Of a stretch of 52,897 bases of DNA, positions 43,563-52,867 are shown piece by piece; the stretch's first letter is position 1, and each line of letters opens with the position of its first letter. Under the pieces are notes generated by a model. That model was not told where the DNA came from. It made no database searches and worked only from the letters and a program-made list of their open reading frames with translations. The DNA is from Dubosiella muris (GTDB lineage: Bacteria > Bacillota_I > Bacilli_A > Erysipelotrichales > Erysipelotrichaceae): assembly GCF_004793885.1 (NCBI RefSeq), contig NZ_SRYG01000020.1:1-52897 (forward strand). The letters are read 5' to 3'. Both the position numbers and the translations under genes were made by a program.

Positions 43563-43607
43563 CGACAGGCGATTCATTATATACTGCCTGTCGCTCAAAT
43601 CATTTCT
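43563..43607 (-). terminator. Terminator-like hairpin resembling the guaA terminator
   Basis: CGACAGGC / GCCTGTCG stem with a TTTTTATG tail on the minus strand. The upstream 22 bases equal those of the guaA terminator at 44116-44165. Confidence 0.7.
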
Positions 43608-43773
43608 ATAAACTTTTATTCAATATCAACCATCAATTAATTTTGTTTAGAGATGATAGGTTACCATATTCGTTTTTTTAATTCTTCGATTTATCCCTAT
43701 TATTCTACCTTTATAACAGTGAATAATAAACAATAAACTCGGATTCAGTTTATAAGCCATTTTGTTTGGAAAA

Positions 43774-43975
43774 TCAACGGTTTGTTTCCACGTCTTCAAT
43801 AAGATTTTTCTTGAGTGCTTCAATCGTATTTTGACTCTTTTTAAGCAACTCTAATTGCCTGTATGCTTTTTCCCTTAATATTTTCAACCTTTCAACGTAA
43901 GTCCCACCATATCAGCCAGTTTTTGATATGATACCGCTTGCGTCTGTTGCTTTTATCCCATGCTAAGGCGTAAAC
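43774..43975 (-). pseudogene. Degraded small coding remnant
   Basis: Minus-strand pieces read MRLRLSMG stop KQQTQAVSYQKLADMVGL, then in the next frame TYVERLKILREKAYRQLELL and KKSQNTIEALKKNLIEDVET before a TGA at 43774. The second piece is a charged coiled-coil ending; the first resembles an HTH. An in-frame stop and a frameshift make it non-functional. Family not recognised. Confidence 0.4.
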
Positions 43976-43995
43976 GCATTATCCCTCGATTCTGC

Positions 43996-44025
43996 TTTAA
44001 ACCTATCGAATTCGATAGGTTTAAA
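43996..44025. repeat. 30-bp perfect palindrome
   Basis: Each half is TTTAAACCTATCGAA, so the whole is symmetric about the AATT centre at 44010/44011. Flanks ATCCCTCGATT and AATCGGGAT extend it imperfectly. No neighbouring gene explains it; it may be an operator or a remnant end of a lost element. Confidence 0.9.
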
Positions 44026-44115
44026 ATCGGGATTGTAGATTTTTCCCACAAGCCCAAAAATGAGATTGTCAAATTTTATCACAAAACACAAACAGTTTAT
44101 ACTTGCCAAATAAAA

Positions 44116-44145
44116 AGCGACAAACAACTTTCATTGCCTGTCGCT
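44116..44145 (-). terminator. Terminator of guaA
   Basis: GCGACA and TGTCGC pair around a 16-nt loop, followed by TTTTTA on the minus strand. Confidence 0.75.
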
Positions 44146-44165
44146 CAAATCATTTCAGTAAAACC

Positions 44166-45707
44166 CTATTCAAACTCAATCGTTCCAGGAGGCTTGCTCG
44201 TAATGTCCACCAGCACGCGGTTGACATGATCCACCTCGTTGACGATGCGCGTTGAAATCGTATCCAGCACGTCGTACGGGATCTTCGCCCAATCCGCCGT
44301 CATGCCGTCGATGCTCGTCACCGCCCGAATGGCCACCGCGTAGTCGTATGTGCGCTGGTCGCCCATGACACCGACGCTGCGCATGTTCGTCAACGCCGTA
44401 AAGTACTGCCAGATCTCGCGATCCAGTCCCGCTTTCGCGATCTCCTCACGCAAGATATAGTCGCTGTCCCGAACGATCTTCAGCTTCTCTTCCGTCACAT
44501 CGCCCAAAATGCGGATACCAAGACCAGGTCCCGGGAACGGCTGACGCCAAACCATTTCGTCCGGCAGGCCAAGCTCGGTTCCAAGCGCGCGCACCTCGTC
44601 TTTAAACAAAGTGTTCAACGGCTCAATCAGCTGGAACTGCATATCCTTTGGCAAACCGCCGACATTGTGATGCGACTTGATCGTCTGGGCCGTTTTTGTA
44701 CCCGACTCGATGACATCCGTATACAGCGTGCCTTGCGCCAGCCACTTGATGTCCTCGCCTTCCGTCAGCTTCTTCACTTCCTCGTCAAACGTGTATACGA
44801 ACTCGTTGCCAATGATCTTGCGCTTCTGCTCCGGATCCGACACGCCCTTCAGCTTGTCCATGAACCGCTTCTTCGCGTCGATTTTCACAAGGTTGATATT
44901 CATGTTTTTGCCAAACGTTTCCATAACGGATTCCGCCTCGCCTTTGCGCAGCAGGCCATGGTCGATGAACATACAAATCAGCTGGTCGCCGATCGCCTCG
45001 TGCAAAAGGGCCGCCACGACGCTCGAATCCACGCCGCCGCTCAAACCAAGCAGCACTTTGTCCGTACCGACCTTTTCACGAATGAGCGCCTTCTCCGTCG
45101 CGATAAAATCCTTCATCGACCAGTTCGGTTTCGCCTTCGCGATCTCGAACACGAAGTTTTTCAAAATCGCGTTTCCATATTCCGTATGGCGCACTTCCGG
45201 ATGAAACTGCAAGGTGTACATATTCTTGTCCACGTTTTGCGCCGCCGCGAACGGACAGTTCTCGCTTTTCGCCACCATCTCGAAACCAGGCGCCAGCTCG
45301 GTCACCTTGTCGCCATGCGACATCCAAACGATCTCATCCGCCGGCAGATCGTGAAAAAGCAGGCTTTCCCGCTCTACCTGGATCCGGGTTCTTCCATATT
45401 CCGAACTGTCTCCCGGTTCGACTTTTCCACCCATTTCAAGCTGAACGAGCTGCATCCCGTAACAGATGCCCAACAAAGGAATTCCCGACGTTAAAATAGC
45501 CGGATCGCATTTGGGCGCGTCCTCGGCATAGACGCTGTTCGGTCCACCCGAAAACACGATTCCTTTGACATCCCCTAACGCGAGGATCTCATCCAACGTC
45601 ATTTCGTTGGAGTGCAGTTCCGAATACACACCGAACTCTCGAATACGGCGCGCAATCAACTGGTTGTATTGGCTTCCAAAATCCAGCACTACGATTTTAT
45701 CTGGCAT
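44166..45707 (-). CDS. guaA: GMP synthase (glutamine-hydrolysing)
   Basis: Amidates XMP to GMP. N-terminal class I amidotransferase: [28 protein letters not shown] (catalytic Cys), FHPEV (His). ATP-PPase: [20 protein letters not shown], then the C-terminal dimerisation domain with [18 protein letters not shown] and the ending [13 protein letters not shown]. Length 513 is exact for the family. No purine riboswitch seen immediately upstream. Confidence 0.99.
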   Translation of the reverse strand: MPDKIVVLDFGSQYNQLIARRIREFGVYSELHSNEMTLDEILALGDVKGIVFSGGPNSVYAEDAPKCDPAILTSGIPLLGICYGMQLVQLEMGGKVEPGDSSEYGRTRIQVERESLLFHDLPADEIVWMSHGDKVTELAPGFEMVAKSENCPFAAAQNVDKNMYTLQFHPEVRHTEYGNAILKNFVFEIAKAKPNWSMKDFIATEKALIREKVGTDKVLLGLSGGVDSSVVAALLHEAIGDQLICMFIDHGLLRKGEAESVMETFGKNMNINLVKIDAKKRFMDKLKGVSDPEQKRKIIGNEFVYTFDEEVKKLTEGEDIKWLAQGTLYTDVIESGTKTAQTIKSHHNVGGLPKDMQFQLIEPLNTLFKDEVRALGTELGLPDEMVWRQPFPGPGLGIRILGDVTEEKLKIVRDSDYILREEIAKAGLDREIWQYFTALTNMRSVGVMGDQRTYDYAVAIRAVTSIDGMTADWAKIPYDVLDTISTRIVNEVDHVNRVLVDITSKPPGTIEFE

Positions 45708-45735
45708 GATTTACTCTCCTTCACATTCCTTTGTA

Positions 45736-46401
45736 TCATAACACACTTCCCGTGTTTTCTAAATATTCGATTACTTGCGAAAGATCGGCGCACGTGTGCC
45801 AAAGCACCTTGCGCATCTCGTCGTCCGGCACGATTTGATCCGGGATAAAAATCGACTGCATCTTTGCACGATGCGCGGCCAAAATGCCGTTTTTACTATC
45901 TTCCAGCACAAGACAGTTCGCCGGATCAGCGCCCAGCGCGTTGGCCGCCGCCAAAAAAATATCCGGCTCAGGCTTGGACCGGTAGCCATCCTTTCCCGAT
46001 AAAACCGCTTTGGGATGCATCGCGAACCCCGCGTAGTCGCAAAACCGTTCAATATGATGGCGGAACGAACTCGAAGCGATCGCGTACGGAATTTGTTTTT
46101 GATCCAAATAGCCCATCAAGCGCCGCAAGCCTTTTTTATTCGCCGATCCGGGCGTTGGAAAAAAGCGAAAAAAATAATCCGCCCGCTCTTCCTGACAGCG
46201 CCGCATCACATCACCAATGCCCGGAAACCGATCCTCAAACAAAGCGATCCGCCGCGAATCGCAGCCAATCATCGCCTCGATGACCGTATCCGGCACCTGC
46301 GCCAGCCCGTTTTGATCCAGCGCCTTGCGAAACTGTCGTTTAAACATGCGCTCCGTATCAAACATCAATCCATCCATATCAAAAATAACCGCTTCAACCA
46401 T
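45736..46401 (-). CDS. HAD-superfamily hydrolase, beta-phosphoglucomutase/phosphatase type
   Basis: Cytosolic phosphatase or phosphomutase. Motif I VIFDMDGLMFDTE, motif II ASSSFR, then LSGKDGYRSKPEPDIFLAAA (Lys) and VLEDSKNGILAAHRAKM (motif IV). Helical C1 cap. ATG at 46401 is preceded by GGTGA at 5 nt spacing; the alternative at 46413 lies too near GAGG. Overlapped with the RpiR-type regulator gene stop, so the two are translationally coupled. Confidence 0.92.
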   Translation of the reverse strand: MVEAVIFDMDGLMFDTERMFKRQFRKALDQNGLAQVPDTVIEAMIGCDSRRIALFEDRFPGIGDVMRRCQEERADYFFRFFPTPGSANKKGLRRLMGYLDQKQIPYAIASSSFRHHIERFCDYAGFAMHPKAVLSGKDGYRSKPEPDIFLAAANALGADPANCLVLEDSKNGILAAHRAKMQSIFIPDQIVPDDEMRKVLWHTCADLSQVIEYLENTGSVL

Positions 46402-46402
46402 C

Positions 46403-47272
46403 TCATTCACCATTTTCCTCTTCCACTTTCAACAAAAGCCCCAGTGGCGCCCCTTCCGTGCGCGTCTTCATATTTTCCTGAAAATTCCGTTTAAAATACA
46501 AGCTGTACAGCACATCCAAAATAAACGTGATCGACACGTTGCTTGAAAACCGGCCAATCCGCTCCGAGGCCGTCGACTCTTGCGAAGCAATCACAAGATG
46601 GTAGTCGCAGTACTTCTTAAACGTGTTGTCCCACAACGAGGAAATCAGCACGACGACATGCCCGTGCTTTCGCAAATACCGCAAAACCGGTTTCACCTCG
46701 CGAATCCGGCCTGCGTAGGTGATCACGATCGACATCGTTTCCTCGCGCGTCTGCAACGCCGCAAGCTCCTGGTCGTACACTTCCGTCAGCACGTGGACCC
46801 GCTTTCGCAGCTGCGCCATGTTTTGCTTGAAATTCAGAGCCAGATTGCGATGCTTCGTCGACGTGTACAAGTTGATATCCTGCGCGATTTCCATTCGATT
46901 GACAATCAGACGCAGCGTATTCAAATCCATAAAAGACGCCGTTTCGTCAATCGTGTCTTTTTCCAGGTTCGCCAGCGTCTGGATGACTTCATAATCCGTG
47001 CTTTGCTCGCCAAACGGCGCGTCGTAATCCGAAATCGTCTGCCGCTTGTTGGGAAGCTCCTGCATGATCTGAAAACGCAAATCCGCATACCCGCCAATTT
47101 CCAGTTTCTCGCACACCCGGTAAATCGTCGACAGCGACGTGTTCGCCTTTTGCGCCAGCTGGCGGCTCGTCAATTCGACCGCGTTGGCCGGATCTTCCAA
47201 AATCAAAGCCACGATTTGTTTTTCGGCCTGCGTCCAGCCCTGCATATATTCGAGTTTTGTAAAAATCGACAT
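46403..47272 (-). CDS. RpiR/MurR-family transcriptional regulator
   Basis: Sugar-phosphate-sensing regulator. HTH_6 domain: ELTSRQLAQKANTSLSTIYR with the preceding LTSRQL helix; SIS domain with TLRLIVNRMEIAQDINLYTS and MSIVITYAGRIREVKPVLRY. Length 289 is normal. Directly followed by the HAD gene; the pair suggests control of, or by, a phosphosugar. Targets unknown. Confidence 0.92.
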   Translation of the reverse strand: MSIFTKLEYMQGWTQAEKQIVALILEDPANAVELTSRQLAQKANTSLSTIYRVCEKLEIGGYADLRFQIMQELPNKRQTISDYDAPFGEQSTDYEVIQTLANLEKDTIDETASFMDLNTLRLIVNRMEIAQDINLYTSTKHRNLALNFKQNMAQLRKRVHVLTEVYDQELAALQTREETMSIVITYAGRIREVKPVLRYLRKHGHVVVLISSLWDNTFKKYCDYHLVIASQESTASERIGRFSSNVSITFILDVLYSLYFKRNFQENMKTRTEGAPLGLLLKVEEENGE

Positions 47273-47296
47273 CTCGCCACCCCTTCCCCTTTTTTG

Positions 47297-47842
47297 TCAA
47301 TCCGATCGTTTCGCCTCCAACGCGATCACTTCCGAAAACGGGATCCACCGCTTCGGATCGGCGTTCAGCTCTTTGCGATACCAGACGACGCCATGCCATC
47401 CGCCATGCTTGTGACCGCAAGCCGGCAGCGCGCCGCTCCAAACAAAGCCGCGCGCCTCGTGAAAGCGCAAGCTCGCCTCGTTTGTTTCCGTAATGCAGGC
47501 GACAATCCACCGGCATCCTTGCACGATCAAAAAGCGCTCCAGCGCCTCGTAAAGCGGGCCGGCCAAGCCAAAATGGTCGCCCGGCATAAAATAAATCGAA
47601 AGCTCCATACAAAACTGGTACGCGTCTTTGGAAAACGCCGGATGCGCCGCCGCGTAGCCGATGACGCTCCCGTCCCGTTCCGCCACGACCGCCGGATACA
47701 TCGCAAGCTGCTGCTTCCACATCCTTTGAAACGCCTCGAATGGCTGGGGGCGCAAATCGAAAAGCGCCTCGCCATGCTCCACATAAAAACAATAAATCTC
47801 GTAAATCGCCGGAATGTCTTCCACTTGCGCGATTCGAATCAT
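47297..47842 (-). CDS. GNAT acetyltransferase, phosphinothricin acetyltransferase-like
   Basis: 181-residue N-acetyltransferase. MIRIAQVEDIPAIYEIYCFY is the N-terminal alpha-1 region; GYAAAHPAF, FYMPGDHFGLAGPLYEALER (motif A variant) and NEASLRFHEARGFVWSGAL match the PAT/YncA group. Abuts tsaD by 1 nt; its own acceptor is unknown. Confidence 0.88.
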   Translation of the reverse strand: MIRIAQVEDIPAIYEIYCFYVEHGEALFDLRPQPFEAFQRMWKQQLAMYPAVVAERDGSVIGYAAAHPAFSKDAYQFCMELSIYFMPGDHFGLAGPLYEALERFLIVQGCRWIVACITETNEASLRFHEARGFVWSGALPACGHKHGGWHGVVWYRKELNADPKRWIPFSEVIALEAKRSD

Positions 47843-47843
47843 C

Positions 47844-48845
47844 TTATTCGATCTCCCAGCTGCAATCCGCCGTCAATCCCGCATCCGCGCGCCGGCCCGC
47901 CTCGTAGGCGATTTGGCCCGCGATCGCGATCATGCTCGCGTTATCGGTACAGCAGTACATCGGCGGCACCGTGAATTCAACGGCCGGGTATTTGTCTTGC
48001 AGCGCTTCCACTTTTTCACGCAGCCGCGAGTTCGCCGAAACGCCGCCGCCAACGACAAAATGCCGGATTTCCGGGTAATCGTCGAGCACGCGTTCCACCC
48101 GGGAGAAAATCTCGTTGAGCGCGGTTTCCTGAAAGCTGGCCGCCAGATCCGCCATCTCGAACGTCTGGCCGTTGCGCTCCATCCGCTTTACAAATTGCAG
48201 TACCCCCGACTTCAATCCCGAAAAAGAGAAATCGTACCGGCCTTCCGTTTTGGGCTGCGGCAGCGTGTACACCGGCTTGCCTTCTTTAGCCAGCTTGTCG
48301 ATTTTCGGACCGCCCGGATAGCCAAGACCGAGCACGCGAGCCACCTTGTCGTACGCTTCGCCGATGGCGTCGTCTTGCGTTTCCCCTAAAATCTCGAAAC
48401 TATGCTCGTCTTTCATATACACCAGTTCGGAATTGCCGCCGCTCACAATTAAGGCCAGCACCGGATACTTTAAGTCGACAACGAGCTCGTTGGCGTAAAT
48501 GTGCCCGGCCAAATGATGCACCGGCACAAGCGGCTTATGATAGGCGAAAGCCAGCGTTTTGGCGGCTTGCACACCGACATGCAGGCAGCCAATGAGTCCC
48601 GGCCCTTTCGTGACGGCGACCGCGTCGATTTCCGCCATCGTCAGGCCGGCTTCCTGAAGCGCTTTTTCGATGCAAATCGAAATATTTTCCACATGGATGC
48701 GGCTCGCGACTTCCGGCACGACCCCGCCAAACTCCTTATGGGCGTCGATTTGTGTCGCCACAATGGACGACAATACGTCTTTTTTGTCTTTTACGATCGC
48801 AACCGCGGTTTCATCGCAGCTGCTTTCAATTCCCAATACGATCAT
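47844..48845 (-). CDS. tsaD: tRNA N6-adenosine threonylcarbamoyltransferase
   Basis: Catalytic subunit for t6A at position 37 of ANN-reading tRNAs. MIVLGIESSCDETAVAIVKD, metal-binding HVENISICIEKALQEAG, VTKGPGLIGCLHVGVQAAKT and HHLAGHIYAN are diagnostic. Length 333. Follows rimI by 1 nt in the t6A operon. tsaC/sua5 is not in this window. Confidence 0.98.
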   Translation of the reverse strand: MIVLGIESSCDETAVAIVKDKKDVLSSIVATQIDAHKEFGGVVPEVASRIHVENISICIEKALQEAGLTMAEIDAVAVTKGPGLIGCLHVGVQAAKTLAFAYHKPLVPVHHLAGHIYANELVVDLKYPVLALIVSGGNSELVYMKDEHSFEILGETQDDAIGEAYDKVARVLGLGYPGGPKIDKLAKEGKPVYTLPQPKTEGRYDFSFSGLKSGVLQFVKRMERNGQTFEMADLAASFQETALNEIFSRVERVLDDYPEIRHFVVGGGVSANSRLREKVEALQDKYPAVEFTVPPMYCCTDNASMIAIAGQIAYEAGRRADAGLTADCSWEIE

Positions 48846-48846
48846 T

Positions 48847-49290
48847 TTAGTCCAGCCCTCCTACCGGTTTGGTCATGATGACAGCGTCTTCTCCATCCGG
48901 ATAATATTTTTTCGAAACATTGATTGGAATGAATCCATTTTTTTCATAAAGCTTTCTTCCCGCGTCGTTGGAGCTGCGCACTTCCAGCGTCACGACTTCG
49001 CAGCCCGCCAGTGCCGCTCTTCGCTCCAGCGCTTTCAGCAGCGTGTCCGCGTGGTGAAGCCGGCGTCTGGCCGGATGCACGCCGATGCGGGCCAGCTGCG
49101 CCGTTTCAAAGGTTTCCCATAAAAAAGCGTACGCGTGAATGCAGCCATCCTGCTCCAGGATCCAGCCATGCGAGAAAGGATTGCCCTCGATTTCGTATCG
49201 CACGTTGTCAATGCCCCACGGCTCTTTGAAACATTCTTTTTCCAGTTCGACAACTTGCGCGATGTCGTCGATTCCCATTTCCCGAATCAT
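48847..49290 (-). CDS. rimI: Ribosomal-protein S18 alanine N-acetyltransferase
   Basis: GNAT enzyme of 147 residues: IAQVVELEKECFKEPW, ARIGVHPARRRLHHADTLLK (acetyl-CoA loop) and SSNDAGRKLYEKNGFIPINV. The R-X-X-G/A loop reads HPARRRLHHA, less canonical than RRxGxG, so activity may be weaker. Sits between tsaB and tsaD, the usual RimI place in Bacillota; overlaps tsaB by 4 nt. Confidence 0.92.
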   Translation of the reverse strand: MIREMGIDDIAQVVELEKECFKEPWGIDNVRYEIEGNPFSHGWILEQDGCIHAYAFLWETFETAQLARIGVHPARRRLHHADTLLKALERRAALAGCEVVTLEVRSSNDAGRKLYEKNGFIPINVSKKYYPDGEDAVIMTKPVGGLD

Positions 49291-49886
49291 ACTTTGTACG
49301 CGTCGCTTTCCTTCAAATATTGCGGGGCGAGCGTGTGCTTGTTTTCAATTTGGCGGTACAACGGCTCCAGCTCGATAAAGTTTTTCAAAAAATCCGCTTT
49401 TTCGCCGGCTTGTCCAATGAGGTGGGCATCCCCGTACAACGTCCCCGGATTTTCCTCGACAAACGTTTTCACGTCTTCCAGCGGCAAAATCGACGTTTCC
49501 CCGATGATTTCGCCATCTTCCAAATGGGCCACGTACGCCCGATTCGAGCGGGCATCCAAAATCACATTCGCCTTTCCTTGGGCGCCGCCATACAGCTGCA
49601 TCGTGGACACGCAGCAGAGCGACTGCCCCATTTGCGTGCTCAGCACTTTCGCGATGGTCATCGCGATCCGGATGCCGGTGTAGCTGCCCGGCCCGTCCGT
49701 AATGACGATTCGGTCAATATCCGCATAGTCCACCCCGTTATTTTTTAAAAGCTTTTCCAATTCGATAAAAATCGTCTCACTTTGTTTTTTGAACGCCTCA
49801 AACGCCACGCCATCCAGCAAGCGGCCGTCCTCATACAAGCCCAAAACAAGGTTTTTATACGCGCTATCCATGCATAATGTGATCAT
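49287..49886 (-). CDS. tsaB: tRNA threonylcarbamoyladenosine complex subunit TsaB
   Basis: ASKHA-fold partner of TsaD. MITLCMDSAYKNLVLGLYED, ITDGPGSYTGIRIAMTIAKV and NVILDARSNRAYVAHLEDGE are the TsaB signatures. The ATG at 49886 follows GGAGGAGT; it overlaps tsaE by 23 nt, so expression is coupled. Length 199 is slightly short but normal. Confidence 0.96.
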   Translation of the reverse strand: MITLCMDSAYKNLVLGLYEDGRLLDGVAFEAFKKQSETIFIELEKLLKNNGVDYADIDRIVITDGPGSYTGIRIAMTIAKVLSTQMGQSLCCVSTMQLYGGAQGKANVILDARSNRAYVAHLEDGEIIGETSILPLEDVKTFVEENPGTLYGDAHLIGQAGEKADFLKNFIELEPLYRQIENKHTLAPQYLKESDAYKV

Positions 49887-50334
49887 GTTCATACTCCTCC
49901 ACAATGGTTTTCGACTGCTCGCCCAGTCCGGTCATCTCAATGGAACGCTCTTCCCCGATTCCTTCCAGGATCCGGATTTCGATATGGTCGTCCGGAATCT
50001 GGTTGTCGATGAAATGCGACCACTCCACGACGCAAATCCCCTCGTCAAAGCATTCCTCGAAGCCAAGATCCTGGTCGATGCCTTCCAGACGATACGCGTC
50101 GATGTGGTAAAACGGCTTCCCGTCGCCTTGCCGATACGCTTTCATAATATTAAACGTGGGCGAGTTGATGACTTTTTTAACGCCAAGCGCTTTTCCAAAC
50201 GTCTGGGTCCACGTCGTTTTTCCGGCACCCAGATCCCCGCTAAGACAAACCACGAGATCGTGGCCCTGGATTCGCGCGGCCATCGCCTGGGCAAAATTTT
50301 TCGTTTCCTGTAATGAATGGATTTCAAATTTCAT
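49864..50334 (-). CDS. tsaE: tRNA threonylcarbamoyladenosine ATPase TsaE
   Basis: Essential P-loop ATPase of the t6A complex. Walker A CLSGDLGAGKTTWTQ, NSPTFNIMKAY and the YHIDAYRLEGIDQDLGFEEC segment are typical. Length 156. Overlaps rarA by 4 nt. Confidence 0.97.
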   Translation of the reverse strand: MKFEIHSLQETKNFAQAMAARIQGHDLVVCLSGDLGAGKTTWTQTFGKALGVKKVINSPTFNIMKAYRQGDGKPFYHIDAYRLEGIDQDLGFEECFDEGICVVEWSHFIDNQIPDDHIEIRILEGIGEERSIEMTGLGEQSKTIVEEYEHDHIMHG

Positions 50335-51698
50335 GATTTCCTCCTGATTTGGGCATAATGATCCTTGATCGCCTTGATTTGCTCAAGGCGCCGTTTTACT
50401 TTAATTTCCGACCCCTGATCGCCTGGGGTGTAGTAGTGCCGGTCTTTGAGCGCGTCCGGCAGGCACTGCATATCCGTCATGTGGTACGCGAAATCGTGCG
50501 AGTACTCGTAGTTTTTTCCATACCCCAGATCTTCCATGAGCCGGGTCGGCGCGTTTCGGATTTGCATTGGAACCGGTTCGTTCAGCGTTTTTAGCGCGTC
50601 CGCCTTCGCGGCGTTGTACGCGGTTTCCAGCGCGTTTGATTTCGGAGCCAGACACAAATACACGACCGCGTGAGTCAAATGGACATTGCATTCGGGCATC
50701 CCCAAATAATGGGCCGCGTCGTAAGCCGCCACGCAAATTTCCAGCGCTCTGGAATCCGCCATGCCAATGTCTTCGCTCGCCATGCGAACGAGGCGGCGGG
50801 CGACATACAGCGGGTCTTCTCCGCCTTCCAGCATGCGGGCCAGCCAGTAGATCGCGGCGTCGACATCGGAATTTCGAACGCTTTTATGGAGCGCGGAAAT
50901 GATATTGTAGTGTTCCTCGCCTTTTTTATCGTAAAGCAGCGAGCGGCGCTGCAAACACTGCTTTAAAATGTCTTTGGAAACGTGAATGCCGTAAACGTCG
51001 CTGGGGGAATTGTATACGACCATTTCCAGGGTGTTCAAACAAAAGCGGGCGTCCCCGTTGGAAAAGGCGGCGATCGCCGCGATGTCCTCTTCCTCGATTT
51101 CAATCGTAGTCGCGCCAAAGCCTTTGGGGGAATCAAGCGCCGTGTGAATGAGCTGGATCAAATCCTGGGTGTCCAGCGAGTTGAGCACGAACGTTCGACA
51201 GCGGGAAAGAAGTGCGGAATTGATTTCAAAGCTCGGGTTTTCCGTCGTCGCGCCAATCAAAATAATACTGCCTTTTTCCACGTATGGCAAAAAGGCGTCC
51301 TGCTGGGCTTTGTTGAAGCGATGAATCTCGTCGACAAAAACGATCGTCTTCTCTTTTGCCATCCGGTTTTGCTCGGCTTTTTTCATCACTTCCTTGATTT
51401 CGCGGATTCCGCTTTGCACTGCGGAAAAATCAATAAAATGCGACTGGGTCTGTTTGGCGATAATCCGCGCCAGCGTCGTCTTGCCTACACCGGGCGGTCC
51501 CCAAAAAATCATGGACGTGATTTGATCGTTTTCAATCATCCGCCAAAGCAAATTGCCTTGGGCGACAAGCTGCTTTTGCCCGACGTATTCTTCCAGCGTT
51601 TCCGGCCGCATCCGGTCGGCCAGGGGCTGAAAGACTTCGCCAGGTTTTTCACGCTCGTTATCCTCATCAAATAAAGAAGTTTGTATGGTTTCCATCAT
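50331..51698 (-). CDS. rarA: Replication-associated recombination protein A (MgsA/RarA)
   Basis: AAA+ clamp-loader-like ATPase acting at stalled forks. [20 protein letters not shown], Walker [19 protein letters not shown], Walker [11 protein letters not shown], sensor [12 protein letters not shown] and the C-terminal MgsA domain ([19 protein letters not shown]). Length 455. First gene of the rarA-tsaE-tsaB-rimI-tsaD operon. A TATAAT at 51715-51720 is the likely -10. Confidence 0.96.
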   Translation of the reverse strand: MMETIQTSLFDEDNEREKPGEVFQPLADRMRPETLEEYVGQKQLVAQGNLLWRMIENDQITSMIFWGPPGVGKTTLARIIAKQTQSHFIDFSAVQSGIREIKEVMKKAEQNRMAKEKTIVFVDEIHRFNKAQQDAFLPYVEKGSIILIGATTENPSFEINSALLSRCRTFVLNSLDTQDLIQLIHTALDSPKGFGATTIEIEEEDIAAIAAFSNGDARFCLNTLEMVVYNSPSDVYGIHVSKDILKQCLQRRSLLYDKKGEEHYNIISALHKSVRNSDVDAAIYWLARMLEGGEDPLYVARRLVRMASEDIGMADSRALEICVAAYDAAHYLGMPECNVHLTHAVVYLCLAPKSNALETAYNAAKADALKTLNEPVPMQIRNAPTRLMEDLGYGKNYEYSHDFAYHMTDMQCLPDALKDRHYYTPGDQGSEIKVKRRLEQIKAIKDHYAQIRRKS

Positions 51699-51784
51699 TG
51701 TATTCTCCGGGTTCTATTATAACACGGTTTGGGAAGCCGTTTCCATCAGGCACTAGCGGCGAAAAGCCGGGAATGTTTCACAAA

Positions 51785-51812
51785 AAAAGTCCTTTCCCAA
51801 TGGATCGGACCT
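51785..51812 (-). terminator. Terminator of the last GNAT gene
   Basis: AGGTCC and GGACTT pair around a 14-nt loop with seven T on the minus strand. Confidence 0.65.
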
Positions 51813-51828
51813 AAACGGAAAACGCACG

Positions 51829-52299
51829 CTACAAAATCGTTTCCATTCCGATTTTGTATGGCTTCATTCCCAGACTTTCGTAAAACGCCTGCGCGCCCGG
51901 ATTGAGCGACCACACATTGAGCGTTACGTTGTAGCAGCCGCGTTCGCGAGCGTATGCCAGCACAAAATCGTACAGCGCCTTGCCAATGTGCTGGTGACGC
52001 GCCTGTTCATCCACGCAAATATCGTCGATATACAACGTTTCGATGTCGGCGAAGAGCCGGTCGCCGGCATGCCGCTGATGAACGCAAAACGCATACCCTT
52101 GGACCTCGTCGTTTTCGCAGCAAACAAAAACCGGCGTTTGGGGATTGTCCAAAATCGCCCCAAGTTCCTGTTCGTCGTATTTTGTCGTGTCCGGCCGGAA
52201 CAAGTCGGGGCGTCCCTGGGCGTGAATCGAGTTGACTTGATGAAGCAGGCGGATCAAAGCGGGAATGTCCGCCTTTTGCGCTTTTCGCAAAGTTCGCAT
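51829..52299 (-). CDS. GNAT-family acetyltransferase
   Basis: 156-residue N-acetyltransferase of unknown substrate. LRKAQKADIPALIRLLHQVN, IETLYIDDICVDEQARHQHI (strand 4 and loop) and GKALYDFVLAYARERGCYNV are GNAT features; NPGAQAFYESLGMKPYKIGM closes the fold. ATG at 52299 lies 10 nt after GGAGG; a TTG one codon earlier is possible. Confidence 0.88.
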   Translation of the reverse strand: MRTLRKAQKADIPALIRLLHQVNSIHAQGRPDLFRPDTTKYDEQELGAILDNPQTPVFVCCENDEVQGYAFCVHQRHAGDRLFADIETLYIDDICVDEQARHQHIGKALYDFVLAYARERGCYNVTLNVWSLNPGAQAFYESLGMKPYKIGMETIL

Positions 52300-52379
52300 C
52301 AATACATTTCCTCCTTTGTGTTCAAACGAATTTCCTTCTTTTTTTCTTTTTTATTATAATACGGAGTGAGGTGAAGAAT

Positions 52380-52808
52380 ATGAAAACAATTCAAAAGAAA
52401 TGGATAAACCTTTCTATCCTCTACGCGATTCTCGGTTTGGCCTCGGGCGTCTTTTACCGTGAATTCACAAAATGGAATGGTTTTACAGGAATTTCCTCCT
52501 TACGGGTGATGCATGTCCACTACATCGTGCTGGGCGCGTTGATGTTTTTGCTTTTGATTACCCTCGAGCAATCGTTTGGTTTCTCAAGCCAAAAAAGAAG
52601 CGGCCTTGTTCTTGCGCTGTATCAAATCGGATTAAACTGGACCGAGCTTTTGTTTCTTGTCCGCGGCATTTGCACCGTCAAAGCGATGAATCTGAGTTCG
52701 GCAGCTAACGCCGCGATTTCGGGAATTGCCGGGATCGGCCATATTTTGCTGGCGATTGGGTTGGTCTGGCTGCTGTTTCTTATAAAAAAGTCGATTGCGA
52801 AAGCGTAA
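52380..52808 (+). CDS. DUF2871 family membrane protein
   Basis: Function unknown. Four hydrophobic segments in 142 residues: INLSILYAILGLASGVFYRE, VHYIVLGALMFLLLITLEQS, LVLALYQIGLNWTELLFLVR and IGHILLAIGLVWLLFLIKKS. REFTKWNGFTGISSL and LRVMHVHYI fit the heme-copper-oxidase-like DUF2871 group; histidines in MHVHYI are noteworthy. ATG at 52380 follows GAGGTG. Confidence 0.85.
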   Translation: MKTIQKKWINLSILYAILGLASGVFYREFTKWNGFTGISSLRVMHVHYIVLGALMFLLLITLEQSFGFSSQKRSGLVLALYQIGLNWTELLFLVRGICTVKAMNLSSAANAAISGIAGIGHILLAIGLVWLLFLIKKSIAKA

Positions 52809-52823
52809 GCGATCGACTTTTTC
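52784..52823 (+). terminator. Terminator of the DUF2871 gene
   Basis: AAAAAGTCGATTGC and GCGATCGACTTTTT pair around a 10-nt loop; the stop codon lies within the loop region. Confidence 0.85.
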
Positions 52824-52842
52824 TTTTTGATTAAAACAGCAC

Positions 52843-52867
52843 AAAAAAACCTCGCCAGCGGCAAGGT
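52843..52867 (-). terminator. Terminator of a gene beyond the right edge
   Basis: CCTTGCC / GGCGAGG (with one wobble) followed by seven T on the minus strand, pointing to an unseen convergent gene to the right. Confidence 0.65.

Noticed and set aside
43960-44229. Open frame of 89 codons on the plus strand
   Set aside because: No ribosome-binding site, crosses the 30-bp palindrome and the guaA terminator, and overlaps guaA's end; composition looks random.
44166-45848. Purine riboswitch before guaA
   Set aside because: Only about 28 nt separate guaA from the next gene, with no room for an aptamer.
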